Below, piece by piece: positions 1 through 7,391 of a stretch of 18,902 bases of DNA; within the stretch, counting starts at the first letter, position 1, and each line of letters opens with the position of its first letter. The stretch comes from an uncultured Collinsella sp. (GTDB taxonomy: Bacteria > Actinomycetota > Coriobacteriia > Coriobacteriales > Coriobacteriaceae): assembly GCA_902479205.1 (NCBI GenBank), contig CABSNX010000008.1, forward strand, positions 1 to 18,902, read 5' to 3'. The position numbers and the translations under genes are program-made. Under the pieces are notes generated by a model. That model was not told the origin of the DNA. It ran no database searches and saw only the letters and a program-made list of their open reading frames with translations.

Positions 1-1243
1 CATAAAAGCGATGGATGCGCTCCGAAATATTGTGCATGGCCACACCGGCGCCGCCGCCCTGCGGGGAGCTGGCGTCGGGACGGGCGGAGCGTTCGTCAAA
101 CAGTCTGGCAGCGGTGCCTTCGTCCATGCCCACGCCGTTATCGGCGACCACAATCAAAATCGCATCTTCGCCATCCCTGTGGACCGACACGTCGATCCTC
201 AGTGCATCGTCGTCGCCCATACCATGGCGCACGGCATTCTCGACGATTGGCTGGATTACAAATGCCGGCACCAGCGTGTCCTCGACGTCCTCGGACACGT
301 CGAAGGTCGCCAGCACGCGATCCTCGCCAAAGCGTGCCTTCTCAAACGTCAGGTAGCGCTTGGTCTGCGCGACCTCGCGCGACACGGGAATGAGCGAGCC
401 CGAATTGTCGAGTGTGGCGCGATAGAACGAGGAGAACTCGCGCAGCAGCTCGCGGGCGCGCAGCGGATCGGTACGCGTAAACGACGCGATGGTGTTGAGC
501 GTGTTGAACAGAAAATGCGGGTTGATCTGCGCCTGCAGGGCACGCACCTCGGCACGGGCCGTGAGCTCCTTTTGCACCTCGAGCTCGTGGATGGCGAGCT
601 GCGTGGACAGGATCTCGGCAAAACCCGAGGCAAGCGCGTACTGAGTGCGGTCGACGGCACGCGGGGTCTTGTAGTAGAACTTGAGCGTACCGACGGTGCG
701 GTCGCCCACCTTGATGGGCGCGATGATACCGGCAGGGACCTGGTTGTGCGAGCCATCCGAACCCACGACGTCCACCACGCGATTGAACGACTGGACGATA
801 CCGTGCTCGATGACGTAGCGCGTGGCAAGTGTGTGGATGGGCGAATCGGGCAGCAGCTTTTCCTCAAACTCGCCCGCGCAGGCCAGCACGTTGCTCTCGT
901 CGGTGATGGCAACCGTCATGGCACGCGTCTCGGGCAAAATGCGCTGGCACACCAGACGCGCCGACTCCTGCGTCAGACCGCCTTTGATGTCCTCGAGCAT
1001 GGCAGAGGCCACCGAGAGCGTCTCTTCGGTGTACTGCGAACGCACCGAATCGGGATTGAGCGTCAAATAGATAAAAATGCACAGAAAGATGCACAGCAGT
1101 GCGCAGGCGACCACGGTCGCGATCGGCTCGATTCCAGTCGCCAGGGCAAAAATAAAGTACACCAGCACGCAAATGGCGCAGACAACGGCGATCACGCGAA
1201 AGATTGATATTGAATTATCGCGCTGGGCGCGGCGGTCGATCAT
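1..1243 (-). CDS. LytS-like sensor histidine kinase (partial, C-terminus cut by window edge)
   Basis: My translation from the ATG at 1243 gives 414 residues with no stop before the window edge, so the last part of the ATPase domain is missing. Two hydrophobic segments lie at about residues 14-36 and 39-62, followed by a GAF-like sensing region (about 75-215). A His_kinase module follows, with the phospho-acceptor motif QINPHFLFNT (His243), the N box IVENAVRHG (Asn336), and the G1 box ADNGVGMDEG (Asp368). The motif set is that of the LytS/YpdA kinases, which pass phosphate to LytTR regulators. Its ATG overlaps the stop of the upstream glycosyltransferase by 4 nt (ATGA), so it is probably translationally coupled and in the same transcript. 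It is paralogous to the kinase at 5889-7274: both share an LASGFA..(I/L)STQLA stretch and the PHFLFNT box. A cognate LytTR regulator would be expected just beyond the left edge. Family confidence is high; the signal is unknown. Confidence 0.9.
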   Translation of the reverse strand, partial: MIDRRAQRDNSISIFRVIAVVCAICVLVYFIFALATGIEPIATVVACALLCIFLCIFIYLTLNPDSVRSQYTEETLSVASAMLEDIKGGLTQESARLVCQRILPETRAMTVAITDESNVLACAGEFEEKLLPDSPIHTLATRYVIEHGIVQSFNRVVDVVGSDGSHNQVPAGIIAPIKVGDRTVGTLKFYYKTPRAVDRTQYALASGFAEILSTQLAIHELEVQKELTARAEVRALQAQINPHFLFNTLNTIASFTRTDPLRARELLREFSSFYRATLDNSGSLIPVSREVAQTKRYLTFEKARFGEDRVLATFDVSEDVEDTLVPAFVIQPIVENAVRHGMGDDDALRIDVSVHRDGEDAILIVVADNGVGMDEGTAARLFDERSARPDASSPQGGGAGVAMHNISERIHRFY

Positions 1244-2427
1244 TCAGTCCCCTCCAGGATGCTGGTCAGTTGTGCGTCGCGCCAGAGTCCGTCCATGATC
1301 TTGGGCCAGAAGCTCTGGAAACGCAGGTAGCTTGCGGCGTTTTGGCGCGCGTAGGTCTTGGCTTCGTCAATACCGTGACGCCAAATGCGCAGGTATCCCT
1401 CGTGCTCGCGGGTAAACATGCTGCGAACCATGGCGGTCTTGCGCACGCGGTCGTCGAGCTCGCGCGAAATCCACGGGCCCGGATAGGGCATGAGCGACGC
1501 GGCTGTGACAGGAACGAGCTCCTGCTGGTGCGCGGCAAATGTCAGCTTGGCACGCTCGTAGTACCAACGGTACACATCCTGCATAAAGCGCGGCGCGCGC
1601 TTCTCGGACTCGGGCGGCAGGTGACGAACGACCCACTCGTTGTCAAACCACACGTCGTAGCCAAACATGCGCATGTTAAAGAGGTAATCTAGGTCCTCGC
1701 CTCGGGTGATAAACGGGTCAAACGCCACACGGGTAAAGGCGCGGGCATGAAGCGCCACAAGGCCGCCGCACACGTAGTTTGAACGCGAGATACGGGTGCC
1801 CGAGAGCGCCTTTTTCATCCAGCGATTAAACTCGATGCGTTTGGTCCACCAACGATGGCAAATGCCCACCTTGTCTGTGGGCGCCAACGGCGATCCGTCT
1901 CGATCGTAAAAGTAACCGCTCTTAACCAAAATCGGCAGGCCTTGACGCGTCTGCTGGCCCAGTGCATAGGTCGCGCGCTTCATAAAGTCGGCATCGATAA
2001 CGGTCTCGTCGTCATCCAAAAAGACAACGGCATCGTGGCCGAGCACCGCAGCGCAGGCAAGCCCCATATTGCGAATGGCGCCGTATCCGCGCAGACTCAC
2101 GCACTCGCCCGAGCCCTTGGGAGCAATCTGCGCCACACGGTCGGCGATACGCGATGCCTGGGTGTTGGTAACCACGGTGACCTTGAGCGTAGGGTGCGCG
2201 TCGACGATTTCGTGGACGTGTTTCGACACATCAGCCGTGACCGAGATGGGGCAGACCACCAAAAGGATAATCCTCGGAATGTCGTGCACCTGCTCGAGCG
2301 AGGCCAGGCAGCGGTCGAGCTCGGGATTGGCGGCGTTGAGCTTCGTCGAGTGGTCATAGACGCCGGGAGCGTTTGCATGGGCATCATCGTCTGCCCAATA
2401 TGTTGGAATCACAACCGTGGCGTTCAT
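1240..2427 (-). CDS. Family 2-type (GT-A fold) glycosyltransferase
   Basis: A 395-residue protein. It begins MNATVVIPTYW, the usual first beta strand of a GT-A nucleotide-sugar-binding fold. The metal/nucleotide DXD-type motif VVFLDDDE lies at residues 134-141, and an acidic acceptor-side motif TRGEDLDYLFNMRMFG at 241-256. No signal peptide or clear membrane helix is seen, so it is probably a cytosolic enzyme moving a sugar from an activated donor to a glycan, lipid or protein acceptor; donor and acceptor cannot be told. I chose the ATG at 2427 because GGGAGGGAAAGC directly precedes it. An in-frame ATG at 2511 would add 28 residues encoded across a terminator-like hairpin and lacks a good ribosome site. 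Its TGA overlaps the ATG of the downstream LytS-like kinase. Variable surface-glycan enzymes are common in this lineage, but pairing one with a kinase is notable. Confidence 0.85.
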   Translation of the reverse strand: MNATVVIPTYWADDDAHANAPGVYDHSTKLNAANPELDRCLASLEQVHDIPRIILLVVCPISVTADVSKHVHEIVDAHPTLKVTVVTNTQASRIADRVAQIAPKGSGECVSLRGYGAIRNMGLACAAVLGHDAVVFLDDDETVIDADFMKRATYALGQQTRQGLPILVKSGYFYDRDGSPLAPTDKVGICHRWWTKRIEFNRWMKKALSGTRISRSNYVCGGLVALHARAFTRVAFDPFITRGEDLDYLFNMRMFGYDVWFDNEWVVRHLPPESEKRAPRFMQDVYRWYYERAKLTFAAHQQELVPVTAASLMPYPGPWISRELDDRVRKTAMVRSMFTREHEGYLRIWRHGIDEAKTYARQNAASYLRFQSFWPKIMDGLWRDAQLTSILEGTE

Positions 2428-2445
2428 GCTTTCCCTCCCTGCAGC

Positions 2446-2483
2446 ACAAAAAACGGGACGCCGCCAAACACAGGCGACGCCCC
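2446..2483 (-). terminator. Rho-independent terminator or leader attenuator before the glycosyltransferase
   Basis: Read on the minus strand, arms at 2473-2483 and 2455-2465 form an 11-bp stem (two G-U pairs) around a 7-nt loop. The stem is followed by CGTTTTTTG (T6 at 2448-2453). It lies about 115 nt after the MFS gene stop and only about 20 nt before the glycosyltransferase start. It therefore either ends the MFS transcript or works as an attenuator in the glycosyltransferase leader. Confidence 0.65.
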
Positions 2484-2500
2484 GCGACCTAGCTGATTCC

Positions 2501-2506
2501 ATCATA
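2501..2506 (-). promoter_or_regulatory. Possible -10 element (TATGAT) for the glycosyltransferase operon
   Basis: TATGAT on the minus strand sits just upstream of the terminator-like hairpin at 2446-2483 and about 75 nt before the glycosyltransferase start. No convincing -35 is seen at 16-18 nt; TTGCGA copies lie farther upstream. If real, the transcript would carry the hairpin in its 5' leader. Confidence 0.3.
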
Positions 2507-2598
2507 CCCACTTGGGCAAATCATTGCTCGCAAGTCGCAATGTTTATTGCGGATAACCCCAAAAGAGTACCGCGGACAGATACAATAGCCGCTCGCTT

Positions 2599-3858
2599 CT
2601 ATGCGGCCCGCTCTGCCGCCTGAGTCATGCGGGATAGGCGGACCAGCAGCATAAAGCCAACGATCAGCAGCACGCCAATGGAAAGGACGCCCAGCGATGG
2701 GTTGCCGGTCAGCGAGGTGACGACCGACACCAGGAAGGTGCCCATAACGCTTGCATAGCGACCGAAGATGTCAAAGAAGCCGTAGTACTCGTTGGACTTT
2801 TCCTTGGGGATAATGCGGCCAAAGTAGCTACGGCTGAGCGCCTGCACGCCGCCCTGGAACAGGCCGACCATAATGGCAAGCACCCAGAACTCAAAGGCAG
2901 TCTTTAGGAAGAACGCGGCGAACAGAACAATGCCCATGTAGGCGGCGACGGCCACCAGAATCATGTTGAGCGTGCCCACGCGTCCGGCGAGCTTGCCGTA
3001 GATGATGGCGGACGGGAAGGCCACGAACTGCGTAACGAGCAGTGCCAGTACCAGCTGGGTCGAGTCGATGCCCAGAGCCGATCCGTAGCTGGTTGCCATG
3101 GAGATGACCGTATGGACACCATCGATGTAGAAGAAGAACGCGATCATGTAGACCAGCACGGGCTTGTTGTGGGCGATCTCGCGCATGGTGTGTCCGACCT
3201 CGGAGAACACGCCGCCCACGATGTGGCCGATGGTGTCCTCGGGACCGCGCTCGCGACCGTACTTTTGCTTATAGGTGCGAATGAGCGGCAGGGTAAAGAT
3301 GAGCCACCAGGCACCGGTGATGACAAACGACAGACGCGTTGCCAGCATGGTGGGGACGCCAAGAGCGGGGCCACCCATGATAAGCGCCAGGCAGATGATG
3401 AACGGCACGGTGGAACCGATGTAGCCCCAGGCATAGCCCGAGCTGGACACGGCGTCCATGCGCTCGTCGGTGGTAATGTCGGGCAGCATGGCGTCGTAGA
3501 ACGTCATAGAAGAGTTAAGGCCGATAGTGCACAGCACGTACACGGTCAAAAATGCCATGGCGGACATGGGGATAGCCTGCGCCAGGCAAAGAACCAGGCC
3601 CGTGAGGAAGAAGCCCAAGAAGAACTTGATCTTGTTGCCGGCGTAATCGGCAAGCGCGCCCAGAATGGGCATGAGCATGGCAATGACCAACGAGGCGATC
3701 GTCTGCGCGTTGCCCCAAGCGACCACCAGGTCGGCCGAGGAAGCACCGGTATTGATGGCGTTAAAGTAGATGGGCACCACCGAGGTATTGAGCAGCACGA
3801 GGGCCGAGTTGCCCACATCGTACATAACCCAGTTACGCTCGAGCTTGGTGTATTTCAT
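2599..3858 (-). CDS. UMF1/Atg22-like MFS transporter
   Basis: A 419-residue, highly hydrophobic protein with about 12 predicted membrane segments and a central cytoplasmic loop rich in charged residues (about 193-225). Several UMF1-family (Atg22-like, major facilitator) signatures are visible: YDVGNSA at residues 13-19, the loop 2-3 motif GALADYAGNKIKFF at 67-80, FYDAMLPDI at 120-128, and SGYAWGYIGS at 140-149. The family is related to the yeast vacuolar amino-acid effluxer Atg22; bacterial substrates are mostly unknown, so export or import of a small organic solute is all that can be said. Length is normal for the family. The ATG at 3858 follows AAGGGGCCCTGTCC, a moderate ribosome site. It is probably a single-gene unit, bounded by the repeat at 3997-4063 upstream and the hairpin at 2446-2483 downstream. 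Confidence 0.88.
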   Translation of the reverse strand: MKYTKLERNWVMYDVGNSALVLLNTSVVPIYFNAINTGASSADLVVAWGNAQTIASLVIAMLMPILGALADYAGNKIKFFLGFFLTGLVLCLAQAIPMSAMAFLTVYVLCTIGLNSSMTFYDAMLPDITTDERMDAVSSSGYAWGYIGSTVPFIICLALIMGGPALGVPTMLATRLSFVITGAWWLIFTLPLIRTYKQKYGRERGPEDTIGHIVGGVFSEVGHTMREIAHNKPVLVYMIAFFFYIDGVHTVISMATSYGSALGIDSTQLVLALLVTQFVAFPSAIIYGKLAGRVGTLNMILVAVAAYMGIVLFAAFFLKTAFEFWVLAIMVGLFQGGVQALSRSYFGRIIPKEKSNEYYGFFDIFGRYASVMGTFLVSVVTSLTGNPSLGVLSIGVLLIVGFMLLVRLSRMTQAAERAA

Positions 3859-3996
3859 GGACAGGGCCCCTTCGTATTCGCCCGATATGCAGTTAGTTCA
3901 TCGTACCCCAATTGTCCAGAAGCACCGGTAAGGATTCGGCAAAGGGGCAGGAGCGGTCATACGGACACGCAGGGCGAAACGCCATCCCATCAACGC

Positions 3997-4063
3997 AGTT
4001 GCGGTGAAATAGTTCCCGCTTAGCCCTCCAGGGGTTTCATTCAGGAACTATTCCACCGCAACT
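3997..4063. repeat. 20-bp near-perfect inverted repeat (hairpin) between the PLC-like and MFS genes
   Basis: Arms 3997-4016 (AGTTGCGGTGAAATAGTTCC) and 4044-4063 are inverted copies with one mismatch, which would be a G-U pair in RNA, around a 27-nt loop containing a small CCC/GGG stem. It begins about 15 nt after the stop of the phospholipase-like gene and may serve as its 3' end. No T-run follows on either strand, so a simple intrinsic terminator is not clear. The rest of 3859-4078 holds nothing else I can name. Confidence 0.75.
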
Positions 4064-4078
4064 TATTGAAACGGTTTG

Positions 4079-5023
4079 TTACTCCTCGCGGTCGAACTCT
4101 TCGTCGGCGCCGAGCACGCGACCGCTGTAATTGACATGGTTGGTCACGGCTTCCATATCGCCGGTCTCGATAAAGCGGGCAACTGTGCACTCGTAATCGA
4201 GCAGCGCGCGATCAAAGACCTCGGGGAAGCTCTCGGTCGAGACTTCATCGGTAAAGGGGTTCTTCCATGCCAAGTGGCCCAGGTTGCCGGTACGCTCGGG
4301 CAGCTCGGTCGTCACACGGTGCGCAAGGCCGTCGAGCAGCGAATAATCGTGCACCAAGCCCTCGAGCAGGGCAATCGCACGCGTCTTGGCCGAACCGGCC
4401 GGCTCGATAGTGCGGTAGAGCATCCGCATGTCCGAGACGGCGCCGGCGTACTCCCCTGCCGGAATGTCAATGCCGTACACGCGTCCGGCAACATAGCTCA
4501 TCAGCACGCCGGCCACGCGATTGATGCGATCGGTGGTGACGATCTCGCCCGCCGGCGGATAATCGTCGACCGTAGCGCCATCGCGTTTAAGCTGCAGCAT
4601 CAGCACATCCAGGTCGCTCTCGATCACGGCATGGACCTGACTGCTCGAGTTCTCAAGCTCTGAATCGGACTCCACGATGCCAAACTGCTGCTCATAGACA
4701 AAGGGGTGGGCGTTGCGGTCGAGCACGTAATGAGACAGCAGGCCCAGCGCAAAGGCGCGACCCAAGCTGGCGTCGCGCGGCAGCAGATGCGACACGCCGT
4801 CGCGCAGGCACGCGAACTGGCGAGACATGCGCGACCGATGCATGACCTGCGCCAGCAGCGTGCAGTCGGAAACACGCGGTGTCAGAATGTGAAAGAAGAA
4901 CGGGTCGGGGCCTTGGTTGCCCAAGATAAAGGCAATGCGCTCTTCATCGGACGTGATGACGCCCTGCGGAAGACGGTCGATGCTTTCCTCGCCAAACAGA
5001 TGATGGGTGATAAGCGCGGGCAT
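4079..5023 (-). CDS. Zinc-dependent phospholipase C-like protein
   Basis: A 314-residue protein that begins MPALITHHLFGE. The layout fits the zinc-dependent phospholipase C superfamily (Zn_dep_PLPC): paired His7/His8 near the N-terminus, GNQGPDPFFF with Asp40, then SHYVLDRNAHPF with His98, Asp102 and His106, and HAVIESDLD with His131, Glu135 and Asp137/139. These are the expected ligands of a multi-zinc site. No signal peptide is seen, so unlike secreted clostridial enzymes this copy is probably cytoplasmic; many bacterial members are of unknown activity. I chose the ATG at 5023 because GAAAGGATCATT precedes it with good spacing and the conserved His pair follows at once; an upstream in-frame ATG at 5053 adds ten residues without a better site. 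The gene lies 92 nt after the LytTR regulator and has a weak promoter of its own. The true substrate is uncertain. Confidence 0.8.
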   Translation of the reverse strand: MPALITHHLFGEESIDRLPQGVITSDEERIAFILGNQGPDPFFFHILTPRVSDCTLLAQVMHRSRMSRQFACLRDGVSHLLPRDASLGRAFALGLLSHYVLDRNAHPFVYEQQFGIVESDSELENSSSQVHAVIESDLDVLMLQLKRDGATVDDYPPAGEIVTTDRINRVAGVLMSYVAGRVYGIDIPAGEYAGAVSDMRMLYRTIEPAGSAKTRAIALLEGLVHDYSLLDGLAHRVTTELPERTGNLGHLAWKNPFTDEVSTESFPEVFDRALLDYECTVARFIETGDMEAVTNHVNYSGRVLGADEEFDREE

Positions 5024-5055
5024 AATGATCCTTTCGATTTCATTCGATGTCACCC

Positions 5056-5082
5056 ATTATGCCCACCGCACGGTCATGCCAA
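5056..5082 (-). promoter_or_regulatory. Possible promoter for the phospholipase C-like gene
   Basis: On the minus strand TTGGCA (5082-5077) and CATAAT (5061-5056) are separated by 15 nt, slightly short, with GGG just before the -10. The predicted transcript would start about 25 nt before the start codon and include the AAAGGA ribosome site. Confidence 0.35.
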
Positions 5083-5115
5083 ACCTGCGGCGGTAAACGA
5101 TGATATGCAGACCGC

Positions 5116-5850
5116 CTACGCAAGCCCCAGGTGCGCCTTGACCTCGGCAGCACGACGACGGGACACGGGCACCGTCGAGGTTACGCGATCGAGCCTGAGC
5201 TCCATAAGACCCGTGGAACCGATCTCGACATTATGCACGTCTTCCAAATTGACCAGATAGCTGCGATGGACACGAATAAAGCCCTCGGAGGCCAAGCGCC
5301 GCTCGAGCGAGGAAATCGACTCATTGATCAGGTATGTTCCCTCGGCGCAGACGACGTTGCAAAAATCGGCGCGTGCCTCAAAGTAGCAGACATCCGCCAC
5401 GGGAATGAACACCTTTTTGCCCCCGCGATCCACTGTCAGGCGCAAAGGCTGGCGCGGAGCATGGACGACACGGCGAGTGCCCAAGGCGACCTCGATCTTG
5501 TCGAGCGCCTTTGACAAGCGGGCATCCTCGACCGGTTTGACGATGTAATCGACAGCATCGAGGTTATAGGCATCAGCCGCATACTCGGCAAATGCCGTCA
5601 CAAACACCACGACCGGCGGCGTCTTTAGGTTCTGCAGCGTCTCGGCAAGCTCAATTCCCGAGCGACCGGGCATGGTAATGTCTAAAAACAGCACGTCGGG
5701 CTTGTTCGACAGAATCGACTCCACGGCTTCGGTGACATTGCCCGCCTCGGCAATCTGACCAACGCGCGTATCCTTTTCCAACAGATAGCGTAGCTCAGCT
5801 CTAATGGGAGGCTCGTCATCAACCACCAAGATGTTCCAGCCTTCGGACAT
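5116..5850 (-). CDS. LytTR-family response regulator
   Basis: A 244-residue protein with a receiver domain (about 5-122) and a LytTR DNA-binding domain (about 138-240). Receiver residues are all present: acidic pair Asp11/Asp12, phospho-acceptor Asp57 in LFLDITMPG, Thr85 in VTAF, and Lys105 in YIVKP. The LytTR part shows VCYFEARADFCNV and FIRVHRSYLVNL, both typical of the fold, which binds short direct repeats next to promoters. It lies 38 nt downstream of the LytS-like kinase at 5889-7274 and is surely its partner. The ATG at 5850 follows AGAGGGGAAGCGCAT, a good ribosome site. LytTR regulators often control cell-envelope, bacteriocin or metabolite-transport genes; the target here is not visible. 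A 6-bp hairpin (5089-5116) abuts the stop codon. Confidence 0.95.
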   Translation of the reverse strand: MSEGWNILVVDDEPPIRAELRYLLEKDTRVGQIAEAGNVTEAVESILSNKPDVLFLDITMPGRSGIELAETLQNLKTPPVVVFVTAFAEYAADAYNLDAVDYIVKPVEDARLSKALDKIEVALGTRRVVHAPRQPLRLTVDRGGKKVFIPVADVCYFEARADFCNVVCAEGTYLINESISSLERRLASEGFIRVHRSYLVNLEDVHNVEIGSTGLMELRLDRVTSTVPVSRRRAAEVKAHLGLA

Positions 5851-5888
5851 ATGCGCTTCCCCTCTTTTTCTCTCAATCCAACCGCGTG

Positions 5889-7274
5889 CTACACCGTTAG
5901 CGGCGCCGGCTCATGCGGCTCGCCGTTCAACTCAACGATGACCTGTGTTCCCACGCCCTCCTGGGACTTCACGCGCATGCCAGAATCTTCTCCGTAAAAG
6001 AAATGGATGCGCTGAAGCACGTTGAAGAGCGCCAGGCCGCAACCTCGCTTGATGGAGCCGTCGGCGGTAATGCTCTCGGGCTCCTCTCGGCGATGCTGCT
6101 CAAACAGATGCGCGCAAACTTCTTCGCTCATCCCGATGCCGTCGTCTTCGACGATGATCTCCAAGCCGTCATCGGTCTCAAAAGCCCTAACACGAATAGA
6201 AAGCGGCTCGGTCTCGCGCTGCGCATGCTTGATGCAGTTTTCGAGCAGCGGCTGCAAGATAAATGGCGGCACCAGGCTGTCGCGCACCTCAAAGTCGATG
6301 TCGACCGAAACGCGCAGACGGCCGTCGCCGTACCGGGCCTGCATAAGATTGATATAACGAGTACCCTGTTCCACCTCGTGCTCGAGCGTGGTGAGCGTAT
6401 CGGAATCAGAAAGCGTCTGACGATAATAGTTGGAAAAGTCGATCAGCAGCGATCGCGCCTTGTCGGGCTCGGTTCGAACGAGCGACACGATCGTGCTAAT
6501 GGTATTGAATAGAAAATGCGGGTCGACCTGCGACTGCAGGGCGCGAAGCTCAACGCGGGCCGTGAGCTCGTCCTGGCGCTCGAGCTCAAAGCTGGCGAGC
6601 TGCGTGGAAATTAGATCGGCAAAACCCGAGGCAAGGGCCGTCTGGCGCATATCGATGCTGCTCAGGCGGGGGTAATACAGCTCGAGCGTGCCCACGCAAT
6701 GCCCGCGCACGGTAAGCGGCGCGACAATGCCGGCGCGCAGGCGGGGAAAATAGCCGCCCGTCTCATTGGAGGCGTCACGCGAAAACACGCTCTGCTCGCC
6801 CGTCTCAATCACGTTGAGCGTGGTCTTGAGCACCACCGGGGTGCCGGCAGGGCACTTTGCCGAGTCCTCGCCCCAGCTTGCCAGCACCTGCTTGCCGTCG
6901 GTAAAGCAAATGGCAGAGGCGATGGTCTCGGACAGGATGATTTTAGAGGCGCCCAGGGCCGCTTCGGGCGTAAGGCCGCGCGACGTGTAGGCGAATATTT
7001 TTGATGCGATGGCGAGCGTACGGTCGGTTGCGCTCGATGTGAGGTCGTCGGGAACCACAAAGACATACGAGAAGAAGAAGCACAGCATGACCATGCCGGC
7101 GATGACGACGACGCCCGGAACGGGATTGGGGTTATCGGTTAGATCCCAGATAAGCAGCAGGATAAGCGCCGGAACGACAACACCGAGCAGGATGGCCTGG
7201 ACCACATGCTGGGCCGTACGAAAGACCTTGGTAGAGTTGTAGCTCTTGCCCAGAATCAGCCTGTTTAAATCCAC
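5889..7274 (-). CDS. LytS-like sensor histidine kinase
   Basis: A 461-residue membrane sensor kinase, partner of the LytTR regulator 38 nt downstream. Counting from the GTG start, two membrane helices lie at about residues 23-44 and 52-74, followed by a GAF-like region (about 85-225). The phospho-acceptor box is QVDPHFLFNT (His253), the N box LLENCIKHA (Asn346), G1 EDDGIGMSEE (Asp378), and G2 RGCGLALFN. All catalytic elements are intact. I chose the GTG at 7274: AAAAGGGG ends directly against the ATG at 7280, too close to use, but sits 6 nt before this GTG. The ATG start would add only two residues. It closely resembles the partial kinase at 1-1243. Transcription probably starts after the terminator at 7306-7333. 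Ligand unknown. Confidence 0.93.
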   Translation of the reverse strand: MDLNRLILGKSYNSTKVFRTAQHVVQAILLGVVVPALILLLIWDLTDNPNPVPGVVVIAGMVMLCFFFSYVFVVPDDLTSSATDRTLAIASKIFAYTSRGLTPEAALGASKIILSETIASAICFTDGKQVLASWGEDSAKCPAGTPVVLKTTLNVIETGEQSVFSRDASNETGGYFPRLRAGIVAPLTVRGHCVGTLELYYPRLSSIDMRQTALASGFADLISTQLASFELERQDELTARVELRALQSQVDPHFLFNTISTIVSLVRTEPDKARSLLIDFSNYYRQTLSDSDTLTTLEHEVEQGTRYINLMQARYGDGRLRVSVDIDFEVRDSLVPPFILQPLLENCIKHAQRETEPLSIRVRAFETDDGLEIIVEDDGIGMSEEVCAHLFEQHRREEPESITADGSIKRGCGLALFNVLQRIHFFYGEDSGMRVKSQEGVGTQVIVELNGEPHEPAPLTV

Positions 7275-7305
7275 CGTCATCCCCTTTTATCTACCGCACC
7301 GATAG

Positions 7306-7333
7306 CAATAAAGAGGGCCGCAAGCGACCCTCT
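7306..7333 (-). terminator. Terminator after the amidohydrolase gene
   Basis: Minus-strand stem AGAGGG/CCCTCT with a short inner GC stem (7312-7333) followed by TTATTG. It lies about 60 nt past the amidohydrolase stop and about 30 nt before the kinase start, separating the two units. The U-run is weak. A small ATTGCA/TGCAAT hairpin (7336-7350) sits next to it. Confidence 0.6.
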
Positions 7334-7391
7334 CCATTGCATTATGCAATCAAAAACTGTGTTTTACATCCAGCCATCGACAAACGGTATC

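Noticed and set aside
11..1207. A 398-codon plus-strand frame opposite the partial kinase
   Set aside because: Arg/His-rich antisense shadow; the minus strand reads as a clear LytS-type kinase.
7381..7389. A LytTR half-site-like ACCGTTTGT on the minus strand near the kinase gene
   Set aside because: Only a single copy with no properly spaced second repeat, and it lies upstream of the preceding operon's terminator.
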